In this document: positions 17,324 to 26,236 of the stretch, piece by piece
Numbering within the stretch: position 1 is the stretch's first letter
How the letters are laid out: every line of letters begins with the position of its first letter
DNA from: Streptomyces sp. YIM 121038
Lineage (GTDB): Bacteria; Actinomycetota; Actinomycetes; Streptomycetales; Streptomycetaceae
Direction: 5' to 3'
Assembly: GCF_006088715.1 (NCBI RefSeq)
Contig: NZ_CP030772.1
Span: 186,001-250,000, forward strand
DNA: 64,000 nucleotides
Notes under the pieces: generated by a model
What the model saw: the letters and a program-made list of their open reading frames with translations, nothing else
Told to the model about the DNA's origin: nothing
Database searches by the model: none
Translations under genes and position numbers: made by a program

Positions 17324-19620
17324 CAGGCGTTCTCCCTCATCTTGTCGAACTGCACGGTTGCCGAGCGAACCTCAGCGAGTCGGGTCAGGGCCTGCTCGCG
17401 CAGCGGCTTGGACAGCCTCTTCTTCAGCAGCGACACGAGGTCGGCCTCCTCCATCCGCCAGATCCGCTCGTGGGCGAGGGTCAGCACCGAGTTGCGGCAT
17501 CGGGCGGGCTGGCAGGCCCCCAGAAGCGGGGTCTGGCCGCGCTGATCGGGCGGGAGTTGGTTCTGACACTCGGCTGTGGGGGCGTTCCACAGACAGTGGT
17601 TGACCGTGCCCAGGTGCAGATCGGCGAACTCGTCCCGCAGCAGGGTGATTTCCAGACGCTCGTCGGCGAGCTGGGCACGAAGGACGGTGCTCTGCTCGAT
17701 GACGTCGTTGACCTTGTCGAGCCCGGCGTGGAAACGGGCGGCGCCGGGACCAACCGCGATGACCTTCCCGGCCCGGCGGGCCTGCAGAAGGGAGACCAGC
17801 TTCTTGGCCGCGGCAACCTGCAGCTGGTTGTCGAACTCCTTGGCCCACCGCGCGTCGGGCTTGCCGTAGGCAAGCGTGGTGCGGTTCGCCAGGGCCCGCC
17901 GGGCAGCGTGCTTGAGTTGCAGCCCGAGCGCGATCTCGCCGTCGGGCTCCTGCGCCGCAATGATCGACATGGTGTGCCGGAACATGTGGGGCCGCACCAG
18001 CGCTTCGGGAATCTCTTCCAGGCCGGTGTACTCGCGGTTGACGTTGACGGCGGTGATGAAGTCGTCGATGTCGCGAGCGGCATCGAAGCCGCCGTGGCCG
18101 CCCCCGGCCAGTGCGGTGACGGCGGTGAAGACTCTGGTGTCGTGCCAGGTGAGCTGTTCGGCAACCGCGATGGCCTGCGCGACGGGCGCGGTGATCCACC
18201 AGTAGCCGCGGGGCCGGGAGTCGTCGCCCTTCACTTTCCGGGAGGCGAGCGCAGGGGCGCCGTAGTACTGGGAGAGTGCCCCGCGCTCGATCTCGTGGAT
18301 CTCGCTGTCGCGCATGGCGGTCAGCGCGGCGACGAAGACATAGCAAGCAGCCCGCAGCATCCGGGGGTTGAGCCCGTGATCAGTCGCGATGGTGCGGTTC
18401 GGATCGCAGGCCACCTCACACACCCACTGACGGCGGAGCTTGGCCTTGTCCCTGCTGCTGAGCCCGAAGACATTGCTGCGCTGGCCATAGACCGTTCGGG
18501 CGAGTTCCGTCCAGTTCGGTTCGCCGGCCCACGCGACCTGATCGGCTGCCCGGTGGACGGGAATCAAGTTGTCCGGGTTGTCCAACCACTCAAGCAGGAC
18601 TCGGTCGCGGTGGGTGAGCCGTTTCTCGGCAGGCGGGGGGAAGGACGGTTCACGTACGAGGCCGGTGTAACTGCGACCGGTCTCAGCGAGCCATTCGAGC
18701 AAGCGCTGACGTCGCTTGAGGCCGTGGGGTCTCTCGGCGGCGAACAGCACGATGGTGCGGCCGTTGGTGGCGAGCTGGCTGGCCCGCCGCCAGTTCACCT
18801 CACCGCGCCGGGCCCGGCCGCGGTTACGGGGGTTGAGCGGGATGCGTGTGCCGGGATCCGCCAGCCACGCCTCCAGCTCGCGGTCACTCTCCATCTGCGG
18901 TGGCGGTCCGCTAGCTGGTTCGGCCTGGCGCCGGTCGCGTTCGGCCAGGATATCTGGGGCGAAGCGGTCGATGTACGCCCAGGCCGCCCGCAGCAGCGGC
19001 CACCAGACCTCGGGCGGGATCGCCGGGGTGGACAGCTCGTCGGTCCACACCGATTCGGCGACCTGGGCGCTTGACTTCCCCGGCCAGGGATCCTCCAACG
19101 TGGGGACGCCAGTGAGAACCGGCGAGAAGGTGATCAGGTGCCGCAATGAGGAGACCACCTTACGTACGGACGAGGGCTCGGTGATGCGTGAACGCGAATC
19201 GATGAACGCCTGCCAGTCCGCCGGATCCCACAGGCCGAAATCGTCCGGCATGTCCTCCTCCTGAGCCCAGGTCCGCAATCTCGCGAGGTCAAAGCAGCTC
19301 TGCGCGGTCCTACGCAGTCCCCACTTTCCAGGGGGCAAGAAGATCCCGGCCTCCTGCAGCGCGGCATGTGTGGGGTGGAGCATGCAGAAGGCCACCTCCC
19401 GTATGAGCAGGTTCCCTGTCGGATCGCCGGGGAAGTCGCACCGCCACGCGGCCTTGACGGTGTTGGCGGGTCGACGGACGTTGTCCCCCGGCCACATGTC
19501 GGGACGGCCGAACGTCGGGCCGGTCACGCCAGGGATTTGGCCGGGAAGATCGGAATAGACCGATTCGTGGTCGGCGAAGGTCGCGGACTTGAGCGCGAGT
19601 GGGAGGGCGGGTGTGTTCAT
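17323..19620 (-). CDS. tnpB: Large tyrosine recombinase TnpB-like (second copy)
   Basis: The 765-residue protein has a long N-terminal DNA-binding half and a C-terminal recombinase domain. The latter includes TAMRDSEIHEIERG (with the first catalytic Arg), the box HMFRHTMSIIAAQ (His and Arg), and a cysteine-containing tail (LLGACQPARCRNS) typical of large actinobacterial TnpB proteins. It begins with ATG at 19620, overlapping the preceding gene by ATGA, and is followed by the coupled tnpC gene. Tn554 itself has one TnpB, so a second large recombinase is a variation also seen in other multi-recombinase elements. No frameshift or premature stop is visible. Confidence 0.75.
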   Translation of the reverse strand: MNTPALPLALKSATFADHESVYSDLPGQIPGVTGPTFGRPDMWPGDNVRRPANTVKAAWRCDFPGDPTGNLLIREVAFCMLHPTHAALQEAGIFLPPGKWGLRRTAQSCFDLARLRTWAQEEDMPDDFGLWDPADWQAFIDSRSRITEPSSVRKVVSSLRHLITFSPVLTGVPTLEDPWPGKSSAQVAESVWTDELSTPAIPPEVWWPLLRAAWAYIDRFAPDILAERDRRQAEPASGPPPQMESDRELEAWLADPGTRIPLNPRNRGRARRGEVNWRRASQLATNGRTIVLFAAERPHGLKRRQRLLEWLAETGRSYTGLVREPSFPPPAEKRLTHRDRVLLEWLDNPDNLIPVHRAADQVAWAGEPNWTELARTVYGQRSNVFGLSSRDKAKLRRQWVCEVACDPNRTIATDHGLNPRMLRAACYVFVAALTAMRDSEIHEIERGALSQYYGAPALASRKVKGDDSRPRGYWWITAPVAQAIAVAEQLTWHDTRVFTAVTALAGGGHGGFDAARDIDDFITAVNVNREYTGLEEIPEALVRPHMFRHTMSIIAAQEPDGEIALGLQLKHAARRALANRTTLAYGKPDARWAKEFDNQLQVAAAKKLVSLLQARRAGKVIAVGPGAARFHAGLDKVNDVIEQSTVLRAQLADERLEITLLRDEFADLHLGTVNHCLWNAPTAECQNQLPPDQRGQTPLLGACQPARCRNSVLTLAHERIWRMEEADLVSLLKKRLSKPLREQALTRLAEVRSATVQFDKMRENA

Positions 19621-21554
19621 CGGTCGTACTCCGTTCGCATCCCCAGGGGCAGGTTCAGGGTGAGGGACTGCTTCTCGATGGTCTTGCGCGCGTCCTCAAT
19701 GTGGTCGGCGCACTCCTCGAAGACCTGCTTCAGCGCGGTTTCTTGCCGTCCCCAGACGCTGTGCCAGGTCTTCGGCGGCAGTACGTCGCGCATGTGCTGG
19801 ATGTGGTCGAAGAGCAGCAGTTGCTGGGGCAATTGGGAGACAAAGACGACGGCGTTGTCGCAGATCATGCACATCGCCGGGGCGACGTGGCAGAGCTTGC
19901 CCGGCACCGAGTGCGGCGAGTTGTGCGGGTCCTTGCAGTTCGACACGCCCATGTCGAGCTCACCGTCGCGCAGCTCGGCGCCTTGCTCCGGAGTGACGCC
20001 GAGCGCGGTGGCGACCTCGGGTTCGCCCAGGCGCGTTTCGTCCTCGTACCGCACCAAGGTCGCTCGTCCCGTGACCGTGGCGAAGACTTTCGACTGGGCG
20101 CGGTTCATCGCGGCGCCCGCCAGCACGTGTGCGGTGGTGCCGTGGGCGTAGTGCTGCTGGAACACACGGACGCTGTGGTCGTCGCCAGCAAGGTCGGTCA
20201 GGGTGCCGCCGAGTGCGACCACCCGGGTCGTCTTCGCGGTCTTCCGTAGCCGCCGGACGTCGTGGGGCTGCGAGACTCCTTTCGGGAATGGCCGGTCCGG
20301 ACCGCTGTGGCCACCGAGCCAGTGGGTGAAACGCCGACCCGGGTCGGCGAAGGCGGCCAGCGCGGCTTCCATGCGCACGCTCCTCCGGGACTCCACCGCG
20401 GTGAACAACCAAGGTTCGCTGTCGAACGCCTTGCGCGTCAGCGCGTTGGCCTCCAGGAGGCGCCGCAGCAGGCCCGGCACGTCCCATGCGCCACGGCCCG
20501 GATACTCCTTGTCTCTGGTCTCCTCGGGCGTGCCGTCGGAGGCATCGGTCAGGTGGAAGTCTGCTCGGATGCGTTCGGCGCGCTCTTTGGACTGGACGAT
20601 GCGCACGCCCTCGGCACTGAACTCCAGATCAGGCACCTGCAGGGCGTGGAGTTCCTCCGAGGTGCAGTCGGTCATCGCGAGCAGAAGCAGGACGCGGAAC
20701 GGGAGGTCGATCTCCCGGGGAAACAGCATGTGGTGCAGGCAGCCCATCAAGCCGATGCCGGGCCAGATGCCGCTGCTTTGGGCGAACTCCCGGATCTCCG
20801 AAGGCCAGTTGCGGCTCAGCGGAAGGTTCTCGCCCAGCGTCTGGCTGTCCACCAGCCTGTTTCGGGTGGCCCAGATCAGGTTCGGCAGTTCCAGCCACCC
20901 GTGTTCACGCGGATCCTGCCCGGCCTCCAGGAGCTCGCGTCCGCGGGCAAGCCGCTTCTCGAGCGAGCGGACATCATCCTGAGCAGCCTTGCGCATGGCC
21001 ACCCGTTCGGCGTTGCTGAACTCATCCAGGACCTGCCCGGTGGCCTTGCGCACGCCAGGAGGGGCGGCGGCGCGGCGCCGTACTCGCTCGGGAATGCTCA
21101 GATCGCGTTCGGCCCCGTGACTGAGCAGGGCGAGCAAGGCACGCTCCAAGCCCCAGGGGCGGCGGGAATACTCGGGGTACTTCTGGAGGAGGTCCTGCCC
21201 CCAGGCATGGAGCAAGGCCGGCAGATCAAGTCGCTCGTCCTCCAACCGGGCCTGTGCCGGATCGATGCCCTGCGCCGACAGACGCTTGTCGAGGAACTTC
21301 GCGAAGGCGCGGATGGCGGACGGGTAGCCGTGAACGGTCTTGAGCGCGTTCTTGCGGTGGTAATCGACCCACAGATCCGCGAGCTGCCCGGCCAAGGTGG
21401 AGCAGGCGAACTCGGATGGGTCAAGTCGCGCATGGACTGGGCGATCTCGTTGACGGAAGACGATCTCCCGTATCCCGATCCGGTCCGGCTGGGGCTCGGC
21501 GGCCCGGGGCCGACGGGTACCGGAGGTGCCGCGGCGTTCTCCTCGGCGCGGCAT
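19617..21554 (-). CDS. tnpB: Large tyrosine recombinase TnpB-like (first copy)
   Basis: I place the start at the ATG at 21554, which overlaps the tnpA stop by one base (TGATG); the open frame runs further upstream inside tnpA but that is a shadow. The 645-residue protein has a core-binding region (around residues 50-110, CSTLAGQLADLWVDYHRKNA). Its catalytic domain contains MTDCTSEELHAL, PHDVRRLRKTAKTTR (His..Arg) and VFQQHYAHGTT (the likely nucleophile Tyr). The first catalytic arginine is not obvious at TSEEL, so this subunit may be weakened or structural. The tail has CxxC-type cysteines (CMIC). Confidence 0.7.
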   Translation of the reverse strand: MPRRGERRGTSGTRRPRAAEPQPDRIGIREIVFRQRDRPVHARLDPSEFACSTLAGQLADLWVDYHRKNALKTVHGYPSAIRAFAKFLDKRLSAQGIDPAQARLEDERLDLPALLHAWGQDLLQKYPEYSRRPWGLERALLALLSHGAERDLSIPERVRRRAAAPPGVRKATGQVLDEFSNAERVAMRKAAQDDVRSLEKRLARGRELLEAGQDPREHGWLELPNLIWATRNRLVDSQTLGENLPLSRNWPSEIREFAQSSGIWPGIGLMGCLHHMLFPREIDLPFRVLLLLAMTDCTSEELHALQVPDLEFSAEGVRIVQSKERAERIRADFHLTDASDGTPEETRDKEYPGRGAWDVPGLLRRLLEANALTRKAFDSEPWLFTAVESRRSVRMEAALAAFADPGRRFTHWLGGHSGPDRPFPKGVSQPHDVRRLRKTAKTTRVVALGGTLTDLAGDDHSVRVFQQHYAHGTTAHVLAGAAMNRAQSKVFATVTGRATLVRYEDETRLGEPEVATALGVTPEQGAELRDGELDMGVSNCKDPHNSPHSVPGKLCHVAPAMCMICDNAVVFVSQLPQQLLLFDHIQHMRDVLPPKTWHSVWGRQETALKQVFEECADHIEDARKTIEKQSLTLNLPLGMRTEYDR

Positions 21555-23014
21555 CAGCCGTTCCCCCGCCCACCGTGCCGTGAGGCCAACTCCGCGTATG
21601 TGGCGTCCTGTTCGTTCCACTCTCTGATGGCCTGCGCGACCAGGAGGTTCGACTTCTTCTTGTACGTCAGGTACCGCATCGTCGACTCTGGGCGGCGGTG
21701 CCCGAGGAGCCTCATCACGGTCAGGAAGGGGTTCCGCGACTGGTGGTCGGCCGCATAGGCCGGTACGCGGCCTGAGCGCGCATACTCCTCCGCGTCCTGC
21801 TTGCGCAGCAGTTCGGTCAGCAGTTCCAGCATGTAGATCGCGAACGTGTGCCGTAGGTCGTGGATCCGGACCTGATTCGGCATCTCCAGTTCCAGGCCGT
21901 ACTCCTCGATGATCCGCAGCGTGCGCGCATGCGCGTCGAGGAATATCTGCTCCCACCGCTGGTTGGAGATCATCCGCCCGTGGCGGCCAACGAACAGGGC
22001 CATCGGCTCCAGCCCGTACTCTCCCTCGATCATGGTCCGCGCTCGCAGGTCCGCGTCCATCGCCTTGACGCTCCGGGTCCGGCGCCTGCCGTGCTCGACA
22101 CCGCGCAGTTTCATCTGGCGCGTGTTGACGTCATCGACGACAAAGAAGTCCTCGCGGCGCCGCCACAGATTCTTCGACGCCCTGCGCACCGTGGCGGCAC
22201 GCTCGGTCCGGCGGTACCAGTCGACCTCTCGAAGTGTCGCGTCCTGAATCTCCACGGTCCGCGGCAGGCCGAACTTCGCGATGGCCTGGAGCTCCACTTC
22301 CTTCGCCGTGCCATCGCGGCGTGGTGGGCCGACCTCTATGTCGAGCAGGGCACGGAACTCACGCAGCCGCAGACCGGTAGTGATCGACAGATTGCCGCCA
22401 GCGCTGTCGCGCAGCGTGTGCGCGGAGCGGAACGACGGGTCGGCCGTGCCGTCCGGAAGGAGCCCGCGAAGGCCGACGCGGTCCAGGAACCACCACTGCT
22501 CGTACGTGAGGTGCCGTACGTCGAGTGCCGCGGTGGCGCCCCAGCTCAGAACGTCCCGCCCGTTGGGGCGCCGGTAATAGGGGCGCCTGTCCAGCAACTT
22601 GACTTCGTCAACTGCCCAGTCGTAGAAGCTGCGGATCGTCACGCGGCGGCGCTTCCAGGTGGCCGGCGACATGGGCTCGTCCCGATGCTCGGTGCAGTGC
22701 TCCCGGTACGCGAGCAGGTCGTCCTCCACCGCGGACAGCACATCACTCGGCGGATCGAGGCTCTCCAGGAAGTCGCTGAAGTCCAGGAAGTCGTAGGTGT
22801 AGTCCTGCAACGACTTCGCCTTGAGCGTCTTGGCCAGATCCAGGAAGAAGGAGCAGTGCGGTTCCAAGGGCCGCATGTCCGAGCCGAAGAAGAACGGGGT
22901 GCCGTCCTTGAGCGCCCGCTCCCGGGTCACGTACCGCAGGCCGTCAAGGTCGGTGCCGTCGGGCGCCGCACCGTAGCGGCGAACCTTGTCACGGGACGTA
23001 AAGAAGTAGTCCAC
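21554..23014 (-). CDS. tnpA: Tyrosine recombinase TnpA-like, first gene of the transposition operon
   Basis: The 486-residue protein has an N-terminal SAM-like domain (SLQDYTYDFLDFSDFLESLD, near residues 70-90) and a catalytic domain with TTGLRLREFRALL (Arg), IHDLRHTFAIYML (His, Arg) and LLGHRRPESTMRYLTY (His, Tyr). All five signature positions are therefore present. It lies 105 bases from the right end of the transposon, as tnpA does in Tn554. It is followed by three coupled genes. It most likely catalyses strand exchange at the element ends and at the target in the istB Walker A sequence. Confidence 0.8.
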   Translation of the reverse strand: MDYFFTSRDKVRRYGAAPDGTDLDGLRYVTRERALKDGTPFFFGSDMRPLEPHCSFFLDLAKTLKAKSLQDYTYDFLDFSDFLESLDPPSDVLSAVEDDLLAYREHCTEHRDEPMSPATWKRRRVTIRSFYDWAVDEVKLLDRRPYYRRPNGRDVLSWGATAALDVRHLTYEQWWFLDRVGLRGLLPDGTADPSFRSAHTLRDSAGGNLSITTGLRLREFRALLDIEVGPPRRDGTAKEVELQAIAKFGLPRTVEIQDATLREVDWYRRTERAATVRRASKNLWRRREDFFVVDDVNTRQMKLRGVEHGRRRTRSVKAMDADLRARTMIEGEYGLEPMALFVGRHGRMISNQRWEQIFLDAHARTLRIIEEYGLELEMPNQVRIHDLRHTFAIYMLELLTELLRKQDAEEYARSGRVPAYAADHQSRNPFLTVMRLLGHRRPESTMRYLTYKKKSNLLVAQAIREWNEQDATYAELASRHGGRGNG

Positions 23015-23123
23015 AGGGCTCCTTGAGACAGGTGGGAAGCCCCGAACCTAACCATCTGCCAGACACAAAGAAACCCTCCGCGAAGGGAGGGTGAGACAGT
23101 CTCAAATGTTTGGCCTAACCGCC

Positions 23124-23562
23124 CGGAGTAAGCAAGACACACCTCGCGGTGGGGCTCGCGATCGCGGCCTGCAAGGCCGGCTTCTCTGTCTACTTCACCT
23201 CGCTGGACGACATGGTCCGCCAGCTCAAGGAAGCCGAGGCCCAGGGGCGTCCCGCGACCAAGATGCGCATCTACCTCAAGCCCCACGTCCTGGTGGTCGA
23301 TGAGGTCGGGTATCTGCCCCTGGACCGGGCCGAGGCGAACCTCGTGTTCCAGCTGGTCTCGAAGAGGTATGAGACCGGTTCGATCTTGCTGACCTCGAAC
23401 AAATCGTTCAGCGAATGGGGCCAGGTGTTCGGTGACGAGGTCCTCGCAGCCGCCATCCTCGACCGCCTCCTACATCACTGTGAGGTCATTTCGATCAACG
23501 GCCCGAGCTTCAGGCTCAAGAACCGATTCACCACTATCGAAGGAGACGACACCGTGGCATAA
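23124..23562 (+). pseudogene. istB: IstB, C-terminal half (split by the Tn554-like element)
   Basis: After the right transposon end the sequence resumes with GVSKTHLAVGLAIAACKAG. It continues with the Walker B block (PHVLVVDEVGYLPL), sensor region (SILLTSNKSFSEWGQVFGD) and the end AAAILDRLLHHCEVISINGP of an IS21 IstB ATPase. Joined to 12495-12827 it would give a complete IstB. A GTG at 23149 could start a shortened product, but it would lack the ATP loop. The expected Gly of GVGKTH reads Ser here. Confidence 0.9.
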
Positions 23563-23626
23563 TGCCGATGCCGATCTCTGGACGTGAGGTCGTACGCGCT
23601 TCTGGACTTGAGGTCGTACGCGGACA

Positions 23627-23969
23627 AGAGAGCCACACCCAGGTGATGCTCAGGCCCGCGGAGACCGGCAGACGGACCAGCAGCCTGATGTGCGCCCCGG
23701 GCTTGCTGGCGTGGAGGATGCCCGCGCCCCTCGCCGGGGCTGTCTCCTCCAGCGCCGCATTCACCAGATCTGCCGCATGCGCCTTCACCGCCGCCGCACC
23801 ATCACGTCCTGCGCCACCGTATGCAGCCGCTGTGGATCCCGTACCGACTCCAGACGCTCCCGCACCAGCGCACGGTGACGCTCCCCGGCCCGGCCCGCCG
23901 CATCCGGCACCACATGTTCCCCCGGCCCGATGAGAACGGATGTGGTCAACCAGCAGACCCCGGAAATGA
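23627..23969. other. Stretch without a recognisable gene
   Basis: About 340 bases between the IS21 right end and the terminator of the secreted-protein gene. Open frames on both strands show biased composition but no conserved motif that I can name. It may hold the decayed remainder of an older gene. Confidence 0.35.
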
Positions 23970-23998
23970 GTGAGGTCCCGTTGGTGACGGGACCTCAC
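23970..23998 (-). terminator. Strong hairpin, probable terminator of the secreted-protein gene
   Basis: GTGAGGTCCCGT and ACGGGACCTCAC form a perfect 12-bp stem with a 5-base loop. It lies 12 bases beyond the stop of the minus-strand gene at 24010. There is no clear U-run, which is common for actinobacterial terminators. Confidence 0.65.
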
Positions 23999-24009
23999 GC
24001 GGGTCGAGG

Positions 24010-24528
24010 TCAGATGGCGGGGCGGCTGACGGTGAAGTCGCCGATGGTGTGGTTGGTGATGGTCGGGTCGGTCATCTTGCCGGTGATCTTGGTGACCCGG
24101 GAGCGGTTGACCAGGCCGGTGCAGGACACGTCGGTGCTGCGGCCGGAGCCGGTCGGCGACTGGAACCTGATGCTGCCCTTGCCCAGGTTGTTGACGTCGA
24201 GGATGAAACTGGAGGTGGTGGACACCTCTTCGCCCGAAGGCAGGAGCGCGTTGACATTGACCGTGTTGCCGTTGGCTGCCGTGGGGGTGATGGTGAGCGT
24301 GTACTTGAAGGTGACGTTGTCGATGACCACGGTGAGGTCCCCCTTGAACGGGGCATCCGGCAGCACGCTGCCCGTGAACTCCGAGTTGAGACCGCCACAG
24401 GTGTTCGGCGTCACCACGGACGGACCGGCCAGACGGGCTGCCTCCGCGGACGCCGACGGGGCCGCGGCAGTGACGGCCGCGGCCACGGAAACAGCCACCC
24501 CGACAGCTATACGCGCACGACGAGACAT
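24010..24528 (-). CDS. Secreted protein of unknown function
   Basis: The start is the ATG at 24528, preceded by GAGGAG seven bases upstream. The 172-residue protein opens with a classical signal peptide: SRRAR, then a hydrophobic core IAVGVAVSVAAAVTAAAP, ending ASAEA. The mature part is about 140 residues, rich in Thr, Val, Asn and Ser, with two cysteines (NTCGGLNSEF and DVSCTGLVNRS) that could form a disulfide, and beta-strand-like alternation. It resembles small exported Streptomyces proteins but I do not recognise a family. It is monocistronic and ends in a strong hairpin. Confidence 0.7.
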   Translation of the reverse strand: MSRRARIAVGVAVSVAAAVTAAAPSASAEAARLAGPSVVTPNTCGGLNSEFTGSVLPDAPFKGDLTVVIDNVTFKYTLTITPTAANGNTVNVNALLPSGEEVSTTSSFILDVNNLGKGSIRFQSPTGSGRSTDVSCTGLVNRSRVTKITGKMTDPTITNHTIGDFTVSRPAI

Positions 24529-25465
24529 AGAAACTCCTCTTGTTCGGTGATACCGCGAACACGGCACCACAATCACGGAACAACAGAACACCGGACCAGC
24601 CCGCACCGCCCCACGAAGAGAGCCACAGGAGTGAACCGCCGCGGCTGGGGGCGGTTACCCCCCGGGACGGCGTGCGGCCCCGAGGCTGCCACTCGGCCGC
24701 GCACCGGCCCCCTTCTCCCCCGGCAGACGGGAGACCGGCCGCCGGGGCGCCGCAGGGAATGTTCCAGGAGATGACGCAAGCGGTTGTCGGCGGCGGCTGA
24801 GCCTGAACCCGCGTTGCCGTCGGCGACAGGAGTGCGTGTCCTTGGGTGGTCTGGTTCGTTGATGGAGGTAAGTGCGTCTGCACCCCTCTCAGCAGCGGCT
24901 CCCGGGTCTCGCCACCCGGGGGGCCGTTGTTGTGCTGTGGGTGTCCGCCGGGCTCGGGCCGGGGTGTTTCACGGCCGGTCCCCGCAGTCACCCGGGATCC
25001 ACCGGGCCGGCGCATCGATGAGGAACACGGCACGCACGCCGGGCCGGGCGGGTCAGCGGCGTTGCACCGTGTGCGAGGTCGAGCCCGATGTGTGCCGGCA
25101 GGTCATCGGGTTCGGCTGCGAGGAGCAGGGCAGGGCCAAGGCCGAGAAAAGCGCCGTGCCGGTGCACCATCAGGACCGCCCCGTTCTTCGTTGACGTGCT
25201 CTCCGGGTGCCGCCGCGTGATCATCCGGTGATCAGCTGCGGGACGTTTGCACCTCAGGTCCCGTCACACTGCAAAGTCGTCCTGCCTGGCCACCTGCGGA
25301 GTTACCAGTGGCGCCAGGAGGCCGGAGCAGGAGAGGTCACTCACCCGTTGTGGTGGTTTCCCCGGACTGCCAGGCCACGTCGCCCGCTCGCCGTCGTCCT
25401 CTTGCCATGCTGCTCCCGCCGTACCTGATCAAGGACGAGCTCATCAGACAGCCGAGGAGCTGACC
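24529..25465. other. Long stretch without a supported gene
   Basis: About 940 bases between the two secreted-protein genes. Open frames such as 24784-25194 (+) have no family motif and no ribosome-binding site. The 5' region of the gene starting at 24528 must carry its promoter, but no consensus is evident. I see no RNA gene. Confidence 0.4.
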
Positions 25466-25735
25466 ATGACGCTGAGGACGCTGAGCCGCCTTGCGGTCGC
25501 CGGGGCCTGCGCATTGGCCGCCGTCGCGGGGACCGCCTCCGTCGCCCATGCCCGGGAGGGATGCCGCTACTACTACACGAGCTGGTTCACGGGGCCGAAC
25601 GGCGAAACGACTGGCTACGGTGACTACCAGGTGGGTGATCTGGACCCGGAAGGCCGAGTATGCCTGGACAGCGGCTGGTGGAAGGAGCACGACGAACCCG
25701 ACCCGTTTTCCCCCTCGGAGTTTCCGTCGGGGTGA
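25466..25735 (+). CDS. Small secreted protein
   Basis: The ATG at 25466 follows GAGGAG at good spacing; the longer open frame upstream is not supported. The 89-residue protein has a signal peptide (MTLRTLSRLAVAGACALAAV, ending SVAHA) and a mature part of about 58 residues. That part begins REGCRYYYTSWFTGPNGETTG, contains a second cysteine (GRVCLDSGWW) and ends in an acidic, proline-rich tail. The pair of cysteines suggests one disulfide. It resembles small Streptomyces exported proteins of unknown role and stands alone. Confidence 0.65.
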   Translation: MTLRTLSRLAVAGACALAAVAGTASVAHAREGCRYYYTSWFTGPNGETTGYGDYQVGDLDPEGRVCLDSGWWKEHDEPDPFSPSEFPSG

Positions 25736-26214
25736 GGGCGGTCACCAAGGTGCCCATGACGTAGATGCCCGAGCCTGACGGACACGGACCCACGTCGCAC
25801 GTCGCCGGGCTGGCCGGGGGGCCTTGGAGGGTCTTGGGGTCGGTTGCCGCGGGAGGGGCCCGCGGGTGTCGACGGCCTACGGATTCATGATCTGGCCAGG
25901 AGGCGAGTTCGGTATCGAGGCCGAACGCCGGACACCCCTGCACACCGACATCGAGGGGCGGGGGGAATCGCTTCATCACGGCACGCACCCACAAGTACGG
26001 CACCGGCAAGCTCCCCATCGAGCTGGCCGATGGGCGGACCTTCACCCTCGACCTGGACGAGCTGCCCCGGCCCGAGCCGGAGAACAGCTGACGCAGACGC
26101 TCCGCGGGAGTGCGCCACAGCAATGTGCTGCAAACTGCATCTTGCGCCGCCCCGATGGGTCCTTGAGCAGGGCACTTAGCGACTTCGGTTTGTTGAATGC
26201 AAACGCCAGTCCGG
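25736..26214. other. Stretch with no convincing gene; a possible protein-end fragment
   Basis: Near 25975-26091 (+) one frame reads THKYGTGKLPIELADGRTFT then LDLDELPRPEPENS and stop, which looks like the end of a small protein whose front is not recognisable. Nothing else in this stretch is supported. Confidence 0.3.
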
Positions 26215-26236
26215 GTGTGCCCACGCGTGGGCACAC
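26215..26236. repeat. Perfect 22-bp palindrome
   Basis: GTGTGCCCACG is followed directly by its reverse complement CGTGGGCACAC with no spacer. It could be a dimeric regulator operator or a recombination site. No adjacent gene identifies its partner. Confidence 0.7.

Larger units (their letters stand above)
12827..23119. mobile_element. Tn554-like transposon carrying an ABC-3C defence cassette (about 10.3 kb)
   Basis: The borders are given by the split istB. The left end starts GTTAGG at 12827 and the right end closes with its complement CCTAAC at 23114-23119. A CCGCC pentamer is present at both junctions (12822-12826 and 23119-23123), consistent with a short shared core. The hexamer GTCTCA recurs near the ends (12845, 12862, 12921, 23099, and inverted at 23092), possibly as recombinase-binding repeats. 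Four recombinase genes run leftward from the right end (23014 to 16907). The three-gene cassette runs rightward from 13219 to 16867, converging with them. This layout, recombinases next to one end and cargo at the other, is that of Tn554-type transposons. Confidence 0.75.
10958..23626 (+). mobile_element. IS21-family element split by a nested transposon
   Basis: The left end begins TGTCCGCGTACG at 10958 and the right end closes with the complement CGTACGCGGACA at 23615-23626. Each end also has a second, inner copy of a CGTAC...CTCACGTCCAGAG-type motif (left about 10985-11010, right about 23577-23600), as in IS21 multi-repeat ends. istA (11104) and the two halves of istB (12495-12827 and 23124-23562) belong to it. 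The DNA between 12827 and 23119 is a later insertion. I could not find a convincing target duplication. Confidence 0.8.

Noticed and set aside
10951..23635. GAGCCA near both IS21 ends as a target duplication
   Set aside because: The copies are not immediately adjacent to the ends on both sides (one base away on the left, several on the right), so it is probably coincidence.
24784..25194. 136-codon frame between the secreted-protein genes
   Set aside because: No ribosome-binding site, no family pattern, and overlapping frames of similar length on the same strand.
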